The position numbers and the translations under genes were made by a program. The notes beneath the pieces are model-generated. The model was not told the DNA's origin, did not search any database, and saw only the letters and a list, made by a program, of their open reading frames with translations. Shown here in pieces: positions 18,482 through 27,312 of a stretch of DNA of 27,362 bases; position 1 is the stretch's first letter; every line of letters starts with the position of its first letter. The DNA comes from Mollicutes bacterium (lineage in GTDB: Bacteria > Bacillota_I > Bacilli_A > Izemoplasmatales > Izemoplasmataceae): contig PWKX01000022.1 in the NCBI GenBank assembly GCA_003559585.1, forward strand, positions 1 through 27,362, given 5' to 3'.

Positions 18482-21217
18482 ATGAAAGATTATAAACACA
18501 CATTACACATGCCTAAAACGGATTTTCCAATGCGAGGGAATTTAGGTAAAAACGAACCAAAACGCCAAACGTTTTGGGAAGACAACACCATCTATGACAA
18601 ACGCTTAAAGAAAAATGAAAACAACGAAGCCTTTATTTTACCTGATGGCCCCCCTTACGCCAACGGCAACATCCATATTGGCCATGCGTTAAACAAAATC
18701 TTAAAAGATATGATTGTCCGCGATAAATCAATGCGTGGTTTTTACACGCGTTATGTGCCAGGGTGGGATACCCACGGCTTACCGATTGAATCGGCCTTAA
18801 GCAAACAAGAAGGCATCGACCGCAAAGCGATGGATTTGGTGTCATTTAGACAAGCTTGTGAATCCTATGCGCTTAAACAAGTTGACCATCAACGCGATCA
18901 GTTTAAACGCCTTGGTATTTTAGGTGAATGGGACCAACCTTACCTAACCTTAGATAAACAATATGAAGCCTCACAATTATCCGTGTTTGCCGATATGGTA
19001 GAAAAAGATTTAATTTATAAAGGATTAAAACCGGTCTTTTGGTCACCATCAAGCGAAACGGCTTTAGCAGAAGCGGAAATTGAATACCATGAAAAAAAAT
19101 CACCATCGATTTATTTTGCGTTTGATGTGGTGAATGCCGGTCGTTTTAAAGATGACTTTAAATTTTTAATTTGGACCACCACCCCGTGGACCTTACCAGC
19201 AAACTTAGCGATTGCTGTTAGTGAAAACATTGATTACGTGTTTATCAATGCTGATGGGACCACCTATGTTTTAGCGACGACGCTATTAGAATCTTTAAAA
19301 GAAACACTCGGCTTTCAATCGGTTGAAGTGTTAGAACACATCAAAGGCAAAGACTTAATCGGCTTGAGTTATCTACATCCGCTTTACAACCGGGAAAGCC
19401 CGGTTGTCAGTGGTCATCATGTGACCACTGAAAGTGGAACAGGCTTAGTCCACATCGCCCCAGGTCATGGTGAGGATGACTTCATCATCGGCCAACAACA
19501 CGGCCTTGAGGTGCTTTGTTCTGTTGATGGCCGTGGTCATATGACCGCTGAGAGTGGTCGTTATGAAGGCATGTTTATTGAAAAGTGTTCCAAAGAACTT
19601 GTCAAAGACTTAGACGCCTCTGGTCATTTACTGAAACTCGAATGGATTAAGCATAGTTACCCACACGACTGGCGCACCAAGCAACCTGTCATCTTTCGCG
19701 CCACCGATCAGTGGTTTGCCTCAATTGATAACTTAAAAACAGATTTATTAAACGAAGTTGACCGTGTGACCTGGATCCCTGCATGGGGTAAAGTTCGCAT
19801 GGAAAACATGATTAAAGACCGCAATGCATGGTGTATTTCCCGTCAACGGGCTTGGGGTGTGCCCATCCCAGTCTTTTACCATGAAAACGGTGAGGCCATC
19901 TTAGACCCAGATGTGATCAGACATGTGGCTTCCTTATTTGCCACGCACGGGTCAAACATTTGGTATGAATGGGCAGCGATCGATTTATTGCCAAAAGGCT
20001 TCACCAGTAACTTATCTCCCAATAACGCCTTTAAAAAAGAAACCGACATCCTTGATGTTTGGTTTGATTCAGGCACCTCACACAAAGGCGGCATGACAGA
20101 CTTTGGAATGGGTTATCCTGCTGATTTATACATCGAAGGGTCTGATCAATACCGTGGTTGGTTCAATTCAAGTTTAACCACCGGTTTGGCCTCAAAAAAT
20201 CAAGCCCCTTATAAAGCGGTCTTAACCCATGGTTTTGTGCTTGATGGTGAGGGTAAGAAAATGAGTAAATCAACAGGCAACGTGGTTGATCCTCTAAAAG
20301 TGATGGACCAACTTGGTGCTGATATCTTAAGACTATGGGTATCCTCGGTTGATTATCAAGCCGATGTACGCATCAGCGATAAAATGATCAAACAAGTCAG
20401 TGAAACCTACCGTAAACTAAGAAACACCATCCGCTTCATGTTAGGGACGCTAGAAGATTTTAGCCCCGATACCCATCAAGTAGCCTATCAAGACATGAAT
20501 GAAACCGACCGTTATATGATGATTAAATTAGATGGGTTAATTAAACATGTCAACAACGCCTATGAGACCTATCAGTTTGATGATGTAACACGGTTATTAA
20601 ATCAATTTGCGACCAAGGAACTCAGTGCGTTTTACCTAGATTACATCAAAGACATCGTTTATATTGAAGCGCTCAACGATCCATACAGACGCAGCGCACA
20701 AACGGTGGTTTACCATACGGTGTTTGCTTATTTAAGACTGTTAAGTCCGATTTTACCTCACACCACAGAAGAAGCGTATCAAACGTTTGTAGGTAAACAA
20801 GAAGACAGTATCTATTTAGAAAACATGCCAGTCACGCAAAACTTACAAGATGAAAAACTGACCAATAAATTCGATGCGTTTTTAAAGGTTAGAGACCATG
20901 TTCTAAAAGCACTTGAAGAAGCAAGAAATGAAAAAGTGATTGGTAAATCATTAAGCGCGCACCTCACGCTTTATCCGAAAAACGAAGCCACAGAAGCCTT
21001 ATTAAAGGCGATGCCTAATTTAGCGCAGCTATTTATTGTTTCAAAAGTTAGCCTAGCCCCTTCAGGCGCAGGCAAACACGATTTTGAAGATGTATCAATC
21101 GATGTGACTAAAGCAGAAGGTCATACCTGTGCGCGTTGTTGGCAAGTCGGCGATATCAACGAGGCCGAACTATGTTCAAGATGTGAAGGCGTGTTAGACA
21201 CACAAGACGTTGATTAA
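18482..21217 (+). CDS. ileS: Isoleucyl-tRNA synthetase IleS
   Basis: IleS is the class I synthetase that charges tRNA-Ile. The ATG at 18482 follows AGGAG (18467-18471) and gives 911 aa; an in-frame codon at 18437 lies in the T-box terminator and is not used. Features are DGPPYANGNIHIGHAL (HIGH 65-68), the editing-domain WTTTPWTLPAN and GTGLVHIAPGHGEDD, CISRQRAWGVPIPVF, GSDQYRGWFNSSL, KMSKS (593-597) with SKSTGNVVDP, an anticodon-binding helical domain, and a C-terminal zinc finger C883, C886, C898, C901. All key residues are present. The zinc-finger form is the bacterial mupirocin-sensitive type, judged by family only. Expression is controlled by the upstream T-box. Confidence 0.97.
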   Translation: MKDYKHTLHMPKTDFPMRGNLGKNEPKRQTFWEDNTIYDKRLKKNENNEAFILPDGPPYANGNIHIGHALNKILKDMIVRDKSMRGFYTRYVPGWDTHGLPIESALSKQEGIDRKAMDLVSFRQACESYALKQVDHQRDQFKRLGILGEWDQPYLTLDKQYEASQLSVFADMVEKDLIYKGLKPVFWSPSSETALAEAEIEYHEKKSPSIYFAFDVVNAGRFKDDFKFLIWTTTPWTLPANLAIAVSENIDYVFINADGTTYVLATTLLESLKETLGFQSVEVLEHIKGKDLIGLSYLHPLYNRESPVVSGHHVTTESGTGLVHIAPGHGEDDFIIGQQHGLEVLCSVDGRGHMTAESGRYEGMFIEKCSKELVKDLDASGHLLKLEWIKHSYPHDWRTKQPVIFRATDQWFASIDNLKTDLLNEVDRVTWIPAWGKVRMENMIKDRNAWCISRQRAWGVPIPVFYHENGEAILDPDVIRHVASLFATHGSNIWYEWAAIDLLPKGFTSNLSPNNAFKKETDILDVWFDSGTSHKGGMTDFGMGYPADLYIEGSDQYRGWFNSSLTTGLASKNQAPYKAVLTHGFVLDGEGKKMSKSTGNVVDPLKVMDQLGADILRLWVSSVDYQADVRISDKMIKQVSETYRKLRNTIRFMLGTLEDFSPDTHQVAYQDMNETDRYMMIKLDGLIKHVNNAYETYQFDDVTRLLNQFATKELSAFYLDYIKDIVYIEALNDPYRRSAQTVVYHTVFAYLRLLSPILPHTTEEAYQTFVGKQEDSIYLENMPVTQNLQDEKLTNKFDAFLKVRDHVLKALEEARNEKVIGKSLSAHLTLYPKNEATEALLKAMPNLAQLFIVSKVSLAPSGAGKHDFEDVSIDVTKAEGHTCARCWQVGDINEAELCSRCEGVLDTQDVD

Positions 21218-21238
21218 TATTGATTTATCAAGTAAAAT
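21210..21238 (+). promoter_or_regulatory. Predicted promoter of the yczE-like/deoC/deoD operon
   Basis: TTGATT (21210-21215) and TAAAAT (21233-21238) at 17-base spacing, overlapping the ileS stop codon. No ileS terminator is visible, so readthrough from ileS is also possible. Confidence 0.55.
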
Positions 21239-21271
21239 AAAGTGTTAAGGTTTTAGAAATGAGGGCGCAAG

Positions 21272-21910
21272 ATGCATAGGCATGTGATAGAAGGTTTGAT
21301 GTATATTTTTGGCGCGATTCTAACCGCTTTTACGTTAGTGGTTTTATTAAGAAGCAATGTTGGCATGCCACCGTGGGATATTTTACACGTCGCACTGGCT
21401 GAGACGACCCCCTTAACATTTGGCATGGCCATTGAAGTGGTTTCACTTCTCATCACCCTAAGCATTGTCATTCACCGCCGGTCATTAAAGTACTTATTTA
21501 TGATCATTCCTTTTGTGTTAGTGGGCCGATTTATCGACATCTTTAATTTATATGTGCTCAGTGATTTTAACCCCACTGGGGTTGTTAGAGTGATGAGCTT
21601 TAGTTTTAGCTTACTCTTATTGCCACTTGGCAGTGCCATGTTGGTCGTCACCCGCTATCCTGCCGGCATTTATGATGAGCTGATGCTTGCCATCATGAAC
21701 ATTTTTAAAACAAATGAACTTATCAAAGTGCGGTTCTTAATGGAGTTAACCCCGGTTTTCATTGGTGTGGTCATCTCACGTGTGCTCTTAGGCACCTTAG
21801 GGTCACTACACATTGGAACGCTGTTGGCTGTTATCTTAGCAGGACCGTTGCTACAATTTTATATAAAAATGATTAGGAGGCTTTATCATGGACATCAACA
21901 AACTCATTGA
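21272..21910 (+). CDS. YczE/YyaS/YitT family integral membrane protein
   Basis: This 212-aa protein is strongly hydrophobic with about five membrane segments (roughly 8-28, 46-66, 72-92, 108-128, 150-200 in pieces). The conserved family piece near the N-terminus is [26 protein letters not shown], resembling YczE's GxGPWDxLHxGLS. A second is [18 protein letters not shown]. The family has no proven biochemical activity; transport is commonly suggested. GAGGG precedes the ATG. Its 3' end overlaps deoC by 23 bases, which hints at a link with deoxynucleoside metabolism, but this is inference. Confidence 0.8.
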   Translation: MHRHVIEGLMYIFGAILTAFTLVVLLRSNVGMPPWDILHVALAETTPLTFGMAIEVVSLLITLSIVIHRRSLKYLFMIIPFVLVGRFIDIFNLYVLSDFNPTGVVRVMSFSFSLLLLPLGSAMLVVTRYPAGIYDELMLAIMNIFKTNELIKVRFLMELTPVFIGVVISRVLLGTLGSLHIGTLLAVILAGPLLQFYIKMIRRLYHGHQQTH

Positions 21911-22547
21911 CCATACGTACTTAAAACCCGTTGGCACCAAGCAAGACATTGACACCATTTTAGAAGAAGCCATCACATATGATTTCAAAAGCGTTTGCTT
22001 ACAACCATCATGGATTGAATATGCCGTAGAAAGTTTAAAAGAAACCGACGTGCTCGTTTGCACCGTTATCGGCTTTCCTTTAGGCGCAAACACCACTGAA
22101 ACGAAGGTATATGAAACCATCGATGCGCTAAAAAAAGGCGCCCATGAAATTGATATGGTGTTAAACGTGGGCTGGGTGAAAGACGGCTTATTTGATCACG
22201 TTGAAAAAGAAATTAAAGCGGTTAAAGAAGCCTGTCAAAACAACACCTTAAAAGTCATCTTAGAAACCTGTTATCTCACCGATGAAGAAATTCTAAAAGC
22301 CAGCGAAGCCGCCATCAACGCAGGCGCTGATTTCATTAAAACCTCAACAGGGTTTGGCACCGGTGGTGCCACCATTGAAGCGGTTAAATTAATGAAATCT
22401 GTGGCGAAAGACAAAGAAGTAAAAGCCTCAGGCGGCGTCCGTTCACTTGAGGATTTAGAAGCCATGGTTGAAGCTGGTGCTACGCGCATTGGCGCTTCAA
22501 GTGGCGTTAAGATTATGCAAGGAAAAACCAGTAAATCATCTTATTAG
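21888..22547 (+). CDS. deoC: Deoxyribose-phosphate aldolase DeoC
   Basis: DeoC splits 2-deoxyribose-5-phosphate into glyceraldehyde-3-phosphate and acetaldehyde, feeding deoxynucleosides into glycolysis. The 219-aa protein has the family residues Asp89 ([14 protein letters not shown]), the Schiff-base Lys151 ([16 protein letters not shown]), Lys179 ([14 protein letters not shown]), and a C-terminal tyrosine (Tyr219), which in E. coli DeoC helps catalysis. Length matches Bacillus-type DeoC. The ATG at 21888 is preceded by AGGAGG and lies within the end of the membrane-protein gene, so translation is coupled. deoD follows after 12 bases. Confidence 0.96.
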   Translation: MDINKLIDHTYLKPVGTKQDIDTILEEAITYDFKSVCLQPSWIEYAVESLKETDVLVCTVIGFPLGANTTETKVYETIDALKKGAHEIDMVLNVGWVKDGLFDHVEKEIKAVKEACQNNTLKVILETCYLTDEEILKASEAAINAGADFIKTSTGFGTGGATIEAVKLMKSVAKDKEVKASGGVRSLEDLEAMVEAGATRIGASSGVKIMQGKTSKSSY

Positions 22548-22559
22548 GAGGGATTTTTT

Positions 22560-23270
22560 ATGGCAACACCACACATTAACGCAAAAAAAGGCGACATCGC
22601 AAAAACCGTATTAATGCCCGGTGATCCATTACGTGCAAAATTCATCGCTGATACATACTTAAAAGACGTGAAACGATTTAACACCGTTCGAAACATGTTT
22701 GGGTATACCGGCACTTACAACGGCAAAACCATCAGTGTGATGGGCAGCGGTATGGGGATGCCTTCTATTGGTATTTATTCATACGAACTGTATCAATTTT
22801 TTGGTGTTGAGAACATCATTCGCATCGGCTCATGCGGCGCTTACACCGATGAGATTGATCTTTATGATGTCTTATTAGCCAGCAGTGCTTATAGCGAGTC
22901 TTCATACGCTAAGGTGCAATCAGGTGACTATGATGAAGCCTACACCTACCCATCAAAATCGTTAAACGACAACATTGAAGCCCAAGCCAAAGCCCTCAAC
23001 ATTCCGATTACAAAAGGCGTCATTCATTCATCAGATGTTTTTTACCGTGAACATTTTGATGATTACAAAACCATCTACAAAAAGCACCAAGCGATTGCGG
23101 TAGAAATGGAGTCCTTTGCATTGTTCCACAATGCCAAGGTAACCGGCAAAAAGGCTGCATGCTTATTAACGGTATCTGATTCACTGGTTACCAAAGCAGC
23201 CACGAGCAGTGAAGAAAGACAAAACGCGTTTACCAAAATGATGGAAATCGCACTTTCAATCGCAGAATAA
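22560..23270 (+). CDS. deoD: Purine nucleoside phosphorylase DeoD
   Basis: DeoD cleaves purine (deoxy)ribonucleosides with phosphate to free base and (deoxy)ribose-1-phosphate; with DeoC it forms a salvage and catabolic route. At 236 aa it has the hexameric DeoD-type size. Motifs are MPGDPLRAKFIA (phosphate-binding Arg25), GSGMGMPSIGIYSYEL, IRIGSCGAY, SSDVFY, the base/ribose-binding AVEMESFALF, and VSDSL with catalytic Asp207. The start has AGGAGG upstream. No phosphopentomutase gene is present here, so ribose-1-phosphate conversion must be encoded elsewhere. It ends the operon. Confidence 0.96.
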   Translation: MATPHINAKKGDIAKTVLMPGDPLRAKFIADTYLKDVKRFNTVRNMFGYTGTYNGKTISVMGSGMGMPSIGIYSYELYQFFGVENIIRIGSCGAYTDEIDLYDVLLASSAYSESSYAKVQSGDYDEAYTYPSKSLNDNIEAQAKALNIPITKGVIHSSDVFYREHFDDYKTIYKKHQAIAVEMESFALFHNAKVTGKKAACLLTVSDSLVTKAATSSEERQNAFTKMMEIALSIAE

Positions 23271-23272
23271 TA

Positions 23273-23297
23273 AAAAAGTGCTTCGGCACTTTTTTTT
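23273..23297 (+). terminator. Rho-independent terminator after deoD (UUCG tetraloop)
   Basis: An A-rich arm ending in AAGTGC pairs with GCACTT around the stable TTCG loop (23282-23285), followed by a run of eight T. It begins two bases after the deoD stop. The following gene's ribosome binding site starts directly after the T run. Confidence 0.92.
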
Positions 23298-23308
23298 GGA
23301 GGCAGATT

Positions 23309-24583
23309 ATGCAGCAAAAAATCCGCAACATTCACGATATACCGGTATCTTATATTCAAACCACCCAATTTAAAAACATGAACATTACCCTATATTTTCA
23401 AGCCGCTTTAAACGCTGAGGCCGCCACCAAACGCCATCTCATGGCCTCGATGATGCAAGCTAAAAACCGTGTATACAAAAACAGACAAGCCGTGCAAGAA
23501 ACCTGTGAGATGCTTTATGGTTTAATGTTTAGTGCCTCAACGACCAAAATTGGCACCCAGCACTTAATCAAAGTGACCGTTCGCTTTGTCAACCCTAAAT
23601 ACATAGACGATCCGTCCTACTTATCACAGGTATTATCTTTTTTAACATCCATGCTTTATGACGTTGATTTTGATGCGGCGACTTTAAACGAAGAAAAACG
23701 GTTTTTACACGACTTTTTTAACGCTGAATACGCCAATAAAAGTCGGTATGCCGCGACGCGTTACTTAAAACACTTATACGATCAACATCCTTATAAAACC
23801 CACCCGTTTGGCAAGCAAGCTTTGATTGACGCCGTCAGTTTAGCCGATATCAAAACTGCCCACGGGGCGATGTTAAATCAAAACCCATCGTTTATCACAG
23901 TTAGTGGTGATTTTGATGAAACCACCTTACACGCAAGCTTAAAAAAACACATCAACCACACCGCGCATCCATTAAACGATGATGTGTTTGTCCGCCATGA
24001 TTTCACCAAAAAACAAGACATCACTGAAACGATGAATCTATCCCAAGATAGATTATTTATGACGCTAAAGACCGATGTTTATTATCACGATGCCTTGTTT
24101 TATCCAATGCAAGTCATGAATGCTTTATTCGGTGAAAGCAGTGAATCTAAGTTGTTTTTAACCGTCCGTGAACAAGCCTCTTTGGCTTATTACATACACG
24201 CACAATACGCACCCTTCTCAGGTTTGATTACCATCAGCAGTGGCATGAAACACACCCACATTGAAGCGGCTAAAACACTCATCATAAAAGCGTTAGAAGA
24301 CGTTCAAAACGGGGTGTTTTCTGACCATGATTTAATCATCGCTAAAAACTACTTAACCACGCACATTAAACAAAGCTATGACAGCGTGAACGCGCTATCT
24401 GTTAAAGCGCTAAAAACCGCGTTGTTAAACACCCCATTTTCTGAAACTGAGGCTTTAAACGCCATTCAAGCTGTCGGTAAAGAAGATGTGATGACCGCCG
24501 CGCAACAAGCAAAGCATTTGTTTACCTACGTCTTATCAGGAGCCAACAATCATGAAAACCAAACACTTTCCAAACGTCAATGA
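23309..24583 (+). CDS. ymfF: M16 peptidase-like protein YmfF (inactive subunit)
   Basis: A 424-aa protein of the M16 (insulinase/pitrilysin) fold. The position where the zinc motif HxxEH would be reads ATKRHLMASMMQAKNRVYKNRQ-like sequence, without HxxEH, as in the YmfF family. LYGLMFSASTTKIGTQHLIKV and FGESSESKLFLTVREQASLAYYI are typical of M16 pairs; the latter is the C-terminal substrate-binding region. In Bacillus, YmfF and YmfH are linked to the 5-aminopentanol modification of elongation factor EF-P. GGAGG at 23298-23302 precedes ATG 23309. It overlaps the active partner by 32 bases, so the two are probably made together as a heterodimer. Confidence 0.88.
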   Translation: MQQKIRNIHDIPVSYIQTTQFKNMNITLYFQAALNAEAATKRHLMASMMQAKNRVYKNRQAVQETCEMLYGLMFSASTTKIGTQHLIKVTVRFVNPKYIDDPSYLSQVLSFLTSMLYDVDFDAATLNEEKRFLHDFFNAEYANKSRYAATRYLKHLYDQHPYKTHPFGKQALIDAVSLADIKTAHGAMLNQNPSFITVSGDFDETTLHASLKKHINHTAHPLNDDVFVRHDFTKKQDITETMNLSQDRLFMTLKTDVYYHDALFYPMQVMNALFGESSESKLFLTVREQASLAYYIHAQYAPFSGLITISSGMKHTHIEAAKTLIIKALEDVQNGVFSDHDLIIAKNYLTTHIKQSYDSVNALSVKALKTALLNTPFSETEALNAIQAVGKEDVMTAAQQAKHLFTYVLSGANNHENQTLSKRQ

Positions 24584-25832
24584 AACCATCGTTGAGACCA
24601 CCTTAGCTAAGCGACTACACGTCAGTGTCATTCACAAACCAGGCTTTGCCAAGTCGTTTGTGTCTTTAAGCGTGCCCTTAGGCGCCATGCACCAACAATA
24701 CAGTCTTGATGGTAAAACCATCCAAACCAACAAAGGGGTGGCCCACTTTTTAGAACACAAAGTCTTTGAAAAAGATGGTCAAGATATCTCTCAGGCCTTT
24801 TCGCTACAAGAAGCCCAAATTAACGCCTTCACCGAACACCATCAAACCACCTATATCTTTAGTGCCACCGCGCACCTACACGAGCATATCATGCGCTTGC
24901 TAAAGATGGTCTTTTATCCTTCCTTCACCGAAAAAGGCATTGAAAAAGAAAAAAACATCATTTTAGAAGAACTAAACATGCATTTAGATGATCCTTATTA
25001 TTTACAGTACCAAACCACGTTAGAAAACCTATACCACAAGCATCCGGTTAAAGATGATATTTTAGGCGATGAAACCAGCATTAAACAGATGGGCTTAACT
25101 GACTTAAAAAGCATGCACGAAGCATATTATACACCGGAAAAAGCACAGCTGATCATTGTGAGTGCTCAAGAACCAAAAACCATCATCAAAGCCTTACAAT
25201 CGGATCAATCACTTGTCTTGCCACAACAAAGCAACGTTAAATCGGTGCCTTACATCTATCAAGAACAACCTCAGGTGGTGAAAGATGAAGCACGCTTAGA
25301 ACTAGACATTAAAACCGATTCAGTGCTTGTTGGTGTGAAAATCACACCACGGGATGTTGATAACCCACAAGCGATGACCAAAGATAAATTTGCGTTATCC
25401 ATCTTATTTAATCTTTTGTTTTCACCGAGTTCGCCCACCTATCAAACATGGTTAAAAGACGGGCTTATCAATGAAAGTTTTGGCTTAGATGTGGCTTATG
25501 AAAAAGCGTATGCTTATGTTTTGCTCGGTTCTGAAACCCCGCAGCCTGAAACCTTAAAAAATAAGATCATCGAACGCATCACAAACACCACCATCGCCGA
25601 CATCGACAAACAAGCATTTGACCGTCAAAAACGTCAAATGATTGGTAATTTCATCAGCGGGTTAGATCACTTAGAACATTTAAGCTATCACTATAATGAA
25701 ACTTTGAATAATGGTCTATACCTTTATGATGTCCTTGATTTAGCCATGAATGTCTCTTTTGATGATGTGAGTGAACAACTAAACAGAATTGAAGCTTCAC
25801 ACATCACCACCACCATCAGCGTTAAAAAGTAA
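24552..25832 (+). CDS. ymfH: M16 zinc peptidase YmfH
   Basis: At 426 aa this is the catalytic partner of the preceding protein. The zinc motif is intact: HFLEH (His65, Glu68, His69), with the third ligand in KNIILEELNM (Glu139 or Glu140). The VAHFLEHKVFEKDGQDI and INAFTEHHQTTYIFSAT segments match the YmfH family. The C-terminal half is the second M16 fold with FGLDVAYEKAYAYVLLGSET. AGGAG at 24538-24542 lies nine bases before ATG 24552. Its likely role in processing or regulating a precursor (and EF-P modification as reported for Bacillus) is known from family members only. No ymfI, rodZ or pgsA gene follows, unlike Bacillus. Confidence 0.92.
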   Translation: MKTKHFPNVNETIVETTLAKRLHVSVIHKPGFAKSFVSLSVPLGAMHQQYSLDGKTIQTNKGVAHFLEHKVFEKDGQDISQAFSLQEAQINAFTEHHQTTYIFSATAHLHEHIMRLLKMVFYPSFTEKGIEKEKNIILEELNMHLDDPYYLQYQTTLENLYHKHPVKDDILGDETSIKQMGLTDLKSMHEAYYTPEKAQLIIVSAQEPKTIIKALQSDQSLVLPQQSNVKSVPYIYQEQPQVVKDEARLELDIKTDSVLVGVKITPRDVDNPQAMTKDKFALSILFNLLFSPSSPTYQTWLKDGLINESFGLDVAYEKAYAYVLLGSETPQPETLKNKIIERITNTTIADIDKQAFDRQKRQMIGNFISGLDHLEHLSYHYNETLNNGLYLYDVLDLAMNVSFDDVSEQLNRIEASHITTTISVKK

Positions 25833-25840
25833 ACTAACCA

Positions 25841-25869
25841 TTTAAAAACCCCATGGACTTGGTTATAAT
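25841..25869 (+). promoter_or_regulatory. Promoter of the DUF3137-like/lemA pair
   Basis: TTTAAA (25841-25846) and TATAAT (25864-25869) at 17-base spacing, right after the ymfH stop. The predicted start (about 25876) lies directly before the GAGGTG ribosome binding site, giving a very short leader, and excludes the longer reading frame from 25853. Confidence 0.7.
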
Positions 25870-25888
25870 AAGACTTGAGGTGACCCAA

Positions 25889-26677
25889 ATGAAAAAACAA
25901 ACTTTAAGAAACACCCACCGTTTAAAAACCATCTCAGAAATCATGATGCTCAGTGGCCTGCTACTCATCATGGGCGCCGCGTATTTGTTTTGGTTTGTGG
26001 ATTCACCTTTAGCCGCCTTTATCCTATTTACCACCGGCTTAGTTTTGCTGTTCATAGGCTATTCAAATTTTGCCCATATGCGTGAGAACTTCAAAGAATC
26101 GCTTATTACCGAATGGTTAGCTGAAACCGTTTCATACGGTGATTATAGCCCGCGAAGCGGCTTATCAAAAACACAGGTCATTAAAAGCTTGTTTTTCAAC
26201 CATGAACAAACCATCACAACCCATGACTTAGTCAGTGGTGCGATGAACAACATCGCTTTTATCTCGGGCGACCTACAAGTCTATGACCAACAAGATACCG
26301 TTTTTAACGGTTGGCTGTTTATCTTTGAATTCAACACACCCTTTGCTTGTCATATGGTCCATGTGCCAACCAGTCTCAAACATTTAAAACACCCATCGAT
26401 GCACACCATCGATGTCACAAACGGCTATCAAACGTTTTTATCTAGCCCAACCTGTGATCACCAAACCAAAGCGTGGCTTAAAACATTCAACAGCTTAAAT
26501 CAAAAAAACCAAGACATTTGGTTTTCCATTCATGATTCAAAATGTTATTTGGCGTTTAACCACCGCCATGATCCGTTTACCATTAAACTATTTAAGCCGT
26601 TAAACTTACACGCCATCGAACAATTTAAAGTAACCTTAACACACATTGAAACCTTCATTAAATCGTTTAAATCTTAA
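25889..26677 (+). CDS. Membrane protein, probable DUF3137 family
   Basis: The ATG at 25889 follows GAGGTG (25877-25882), giving 262 aa. Two adjacent hydrophobic segments (about 13-32 and 36-56) are followed by a soluble domain. In that domain GAMNNIAFISGDLQVYDQQDTVFNGWLFIFEFNTPF resembles the DUF3137 core, in which a protein is compared with or converted into a 'G xx F xF' strand pair. The downstream partner is a LemA-family gene, a pairing seen for DUF3137 in other Firmicutes and Mollicutes, which supports the call. No catalytic residues are obvious; function is unknown. Confidence 0.65.
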   Translation: MKKQTLRNTHRLKTISEIMMLSGLLLIMGAAYLFWFVDSPLAAFILFTTGLVLLFIGYSNFAHMRENFKESLITEWLAETVSYGDYSPRSGLSKTQVIKSLFFNHEQTITTHDLVSGAMNNIAFISGDLQVYDQQDTVFNGWLFIFEFNTPFACHMVHVPTSLKHLKHPSMHTIDVTNGYQTFLSSPTCDHQTKAWLKTFNSLNQKNQDIWFSIHDSKCYLAFNHRHDPFTIKLFKPLNLHAIEQFKVTLTHIETFIKSFKS

Positions 26678-26695
26678 GAAAACTGTGGTGATTTT

Positions 26696-27256
26696 ATGAG
26701 CGCACAACACATCGTATTGCTAGTTATACTCATCGTCATCATGTTGCCAGCGAGCTGGCTTTTTGTGACGCTTATGATCTTTAAAATACGCGCACAGCGG
26801 ATTTTGCACGACCGTGATTCACTGGCCACAGCCATCACTCAGTATTACGGCAGTTTAAGTTCTTTAGCCAAAGCCGCTGAGGTGTTTAAAGATGACCATA
26901 CATTCTCTGATTTACTTCTTTGGCGTTTAAAACAACCCACCAGTTTAACCATTGATAAACATGAAACATTTTTAAAAAAAATGCAATCACTTGAAACCAA
27001 ACTAGCAGTGATGTACCGACAAGATGCCGTGTTAGCCTCAACCCCCATGGTACTTAAGTTGCTGGATGATCACCAAAAAGCCTACGACAGTTTATGCACC
27101 GCTAAACGCCGACACAACGATCATGTATCAAGTTACAATGCGATGGTTAAAATCTTCCCCAATAACATCGTCAGTCGGTTATTTGATTACCGTGTCTATG
27201 CGTTTTTCAACGTAAGCATCGAACCGATTTTGCTTAAACATGAAAAAGACTCATAA
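26696..27256 (+). CDS. LemA family protein
   Basis: This 186-aa protein has one N-terminal membrane segment (about 6-29), then a helical domain. The C-terminal motif RRHNDHVSSYNAMVKIFPNNIVSRLF is the LemA signature (YNxxxxxFPxNxxA). The region before it, with evenly spaced hydrophobic residues, fits the LemA four-helix bundle. LemA proteins face the outside and are of unknown function. The start codon lies 18 bases after the previous stop with only a weak GGTG site, implying coupling. It is somewhat diverged: the usual acidic/Asn-rich N-terminal helix after the membrane segment is shorter. Confidence 0.82.
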   Translation: MSAQHIVLLVILIVIMLPASWLFVTLMIFKIRAQRILHDRDSLATAITQYYGSLSSLAKAAEVFKDDHTFSDLLLWRLKQPTSLTIDKHETFLKKMQSLETKLAVMYRQDAVLASTPMVLKLLDDHQKAYDSLCTAKRRHNDHVSSYNAMVKIFPNNIVSRLFDYRVYAFFNVSIEPILLKHEKDS

Positions 27257-27282
27257 CCGCCATATTCGCACCATTTTCAACC

Positions 27283-27310
27283 AAAACCAGTTTAAAAGAC
27301 TGGTTTTTTT
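27283..27310 (+). terminator. Rho-independent terminator after lemA
   Basis: ACCAGT (27286-27291) pairs with ACTGGT (27299-27304) around a seven-base loop, with an A tract before and a run of T after (27304-27310). It lies 26 bases after the LemA stop. Confidence 0.9.
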
Positions 27311-27312
27311 AA

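Noticed and set aside
25853..25888. Longer start for the DUF3137-like gene
   Set aside because: The first codons overlap the predicted promoter; ATG 25889 has GAGGTG six bases upstream.
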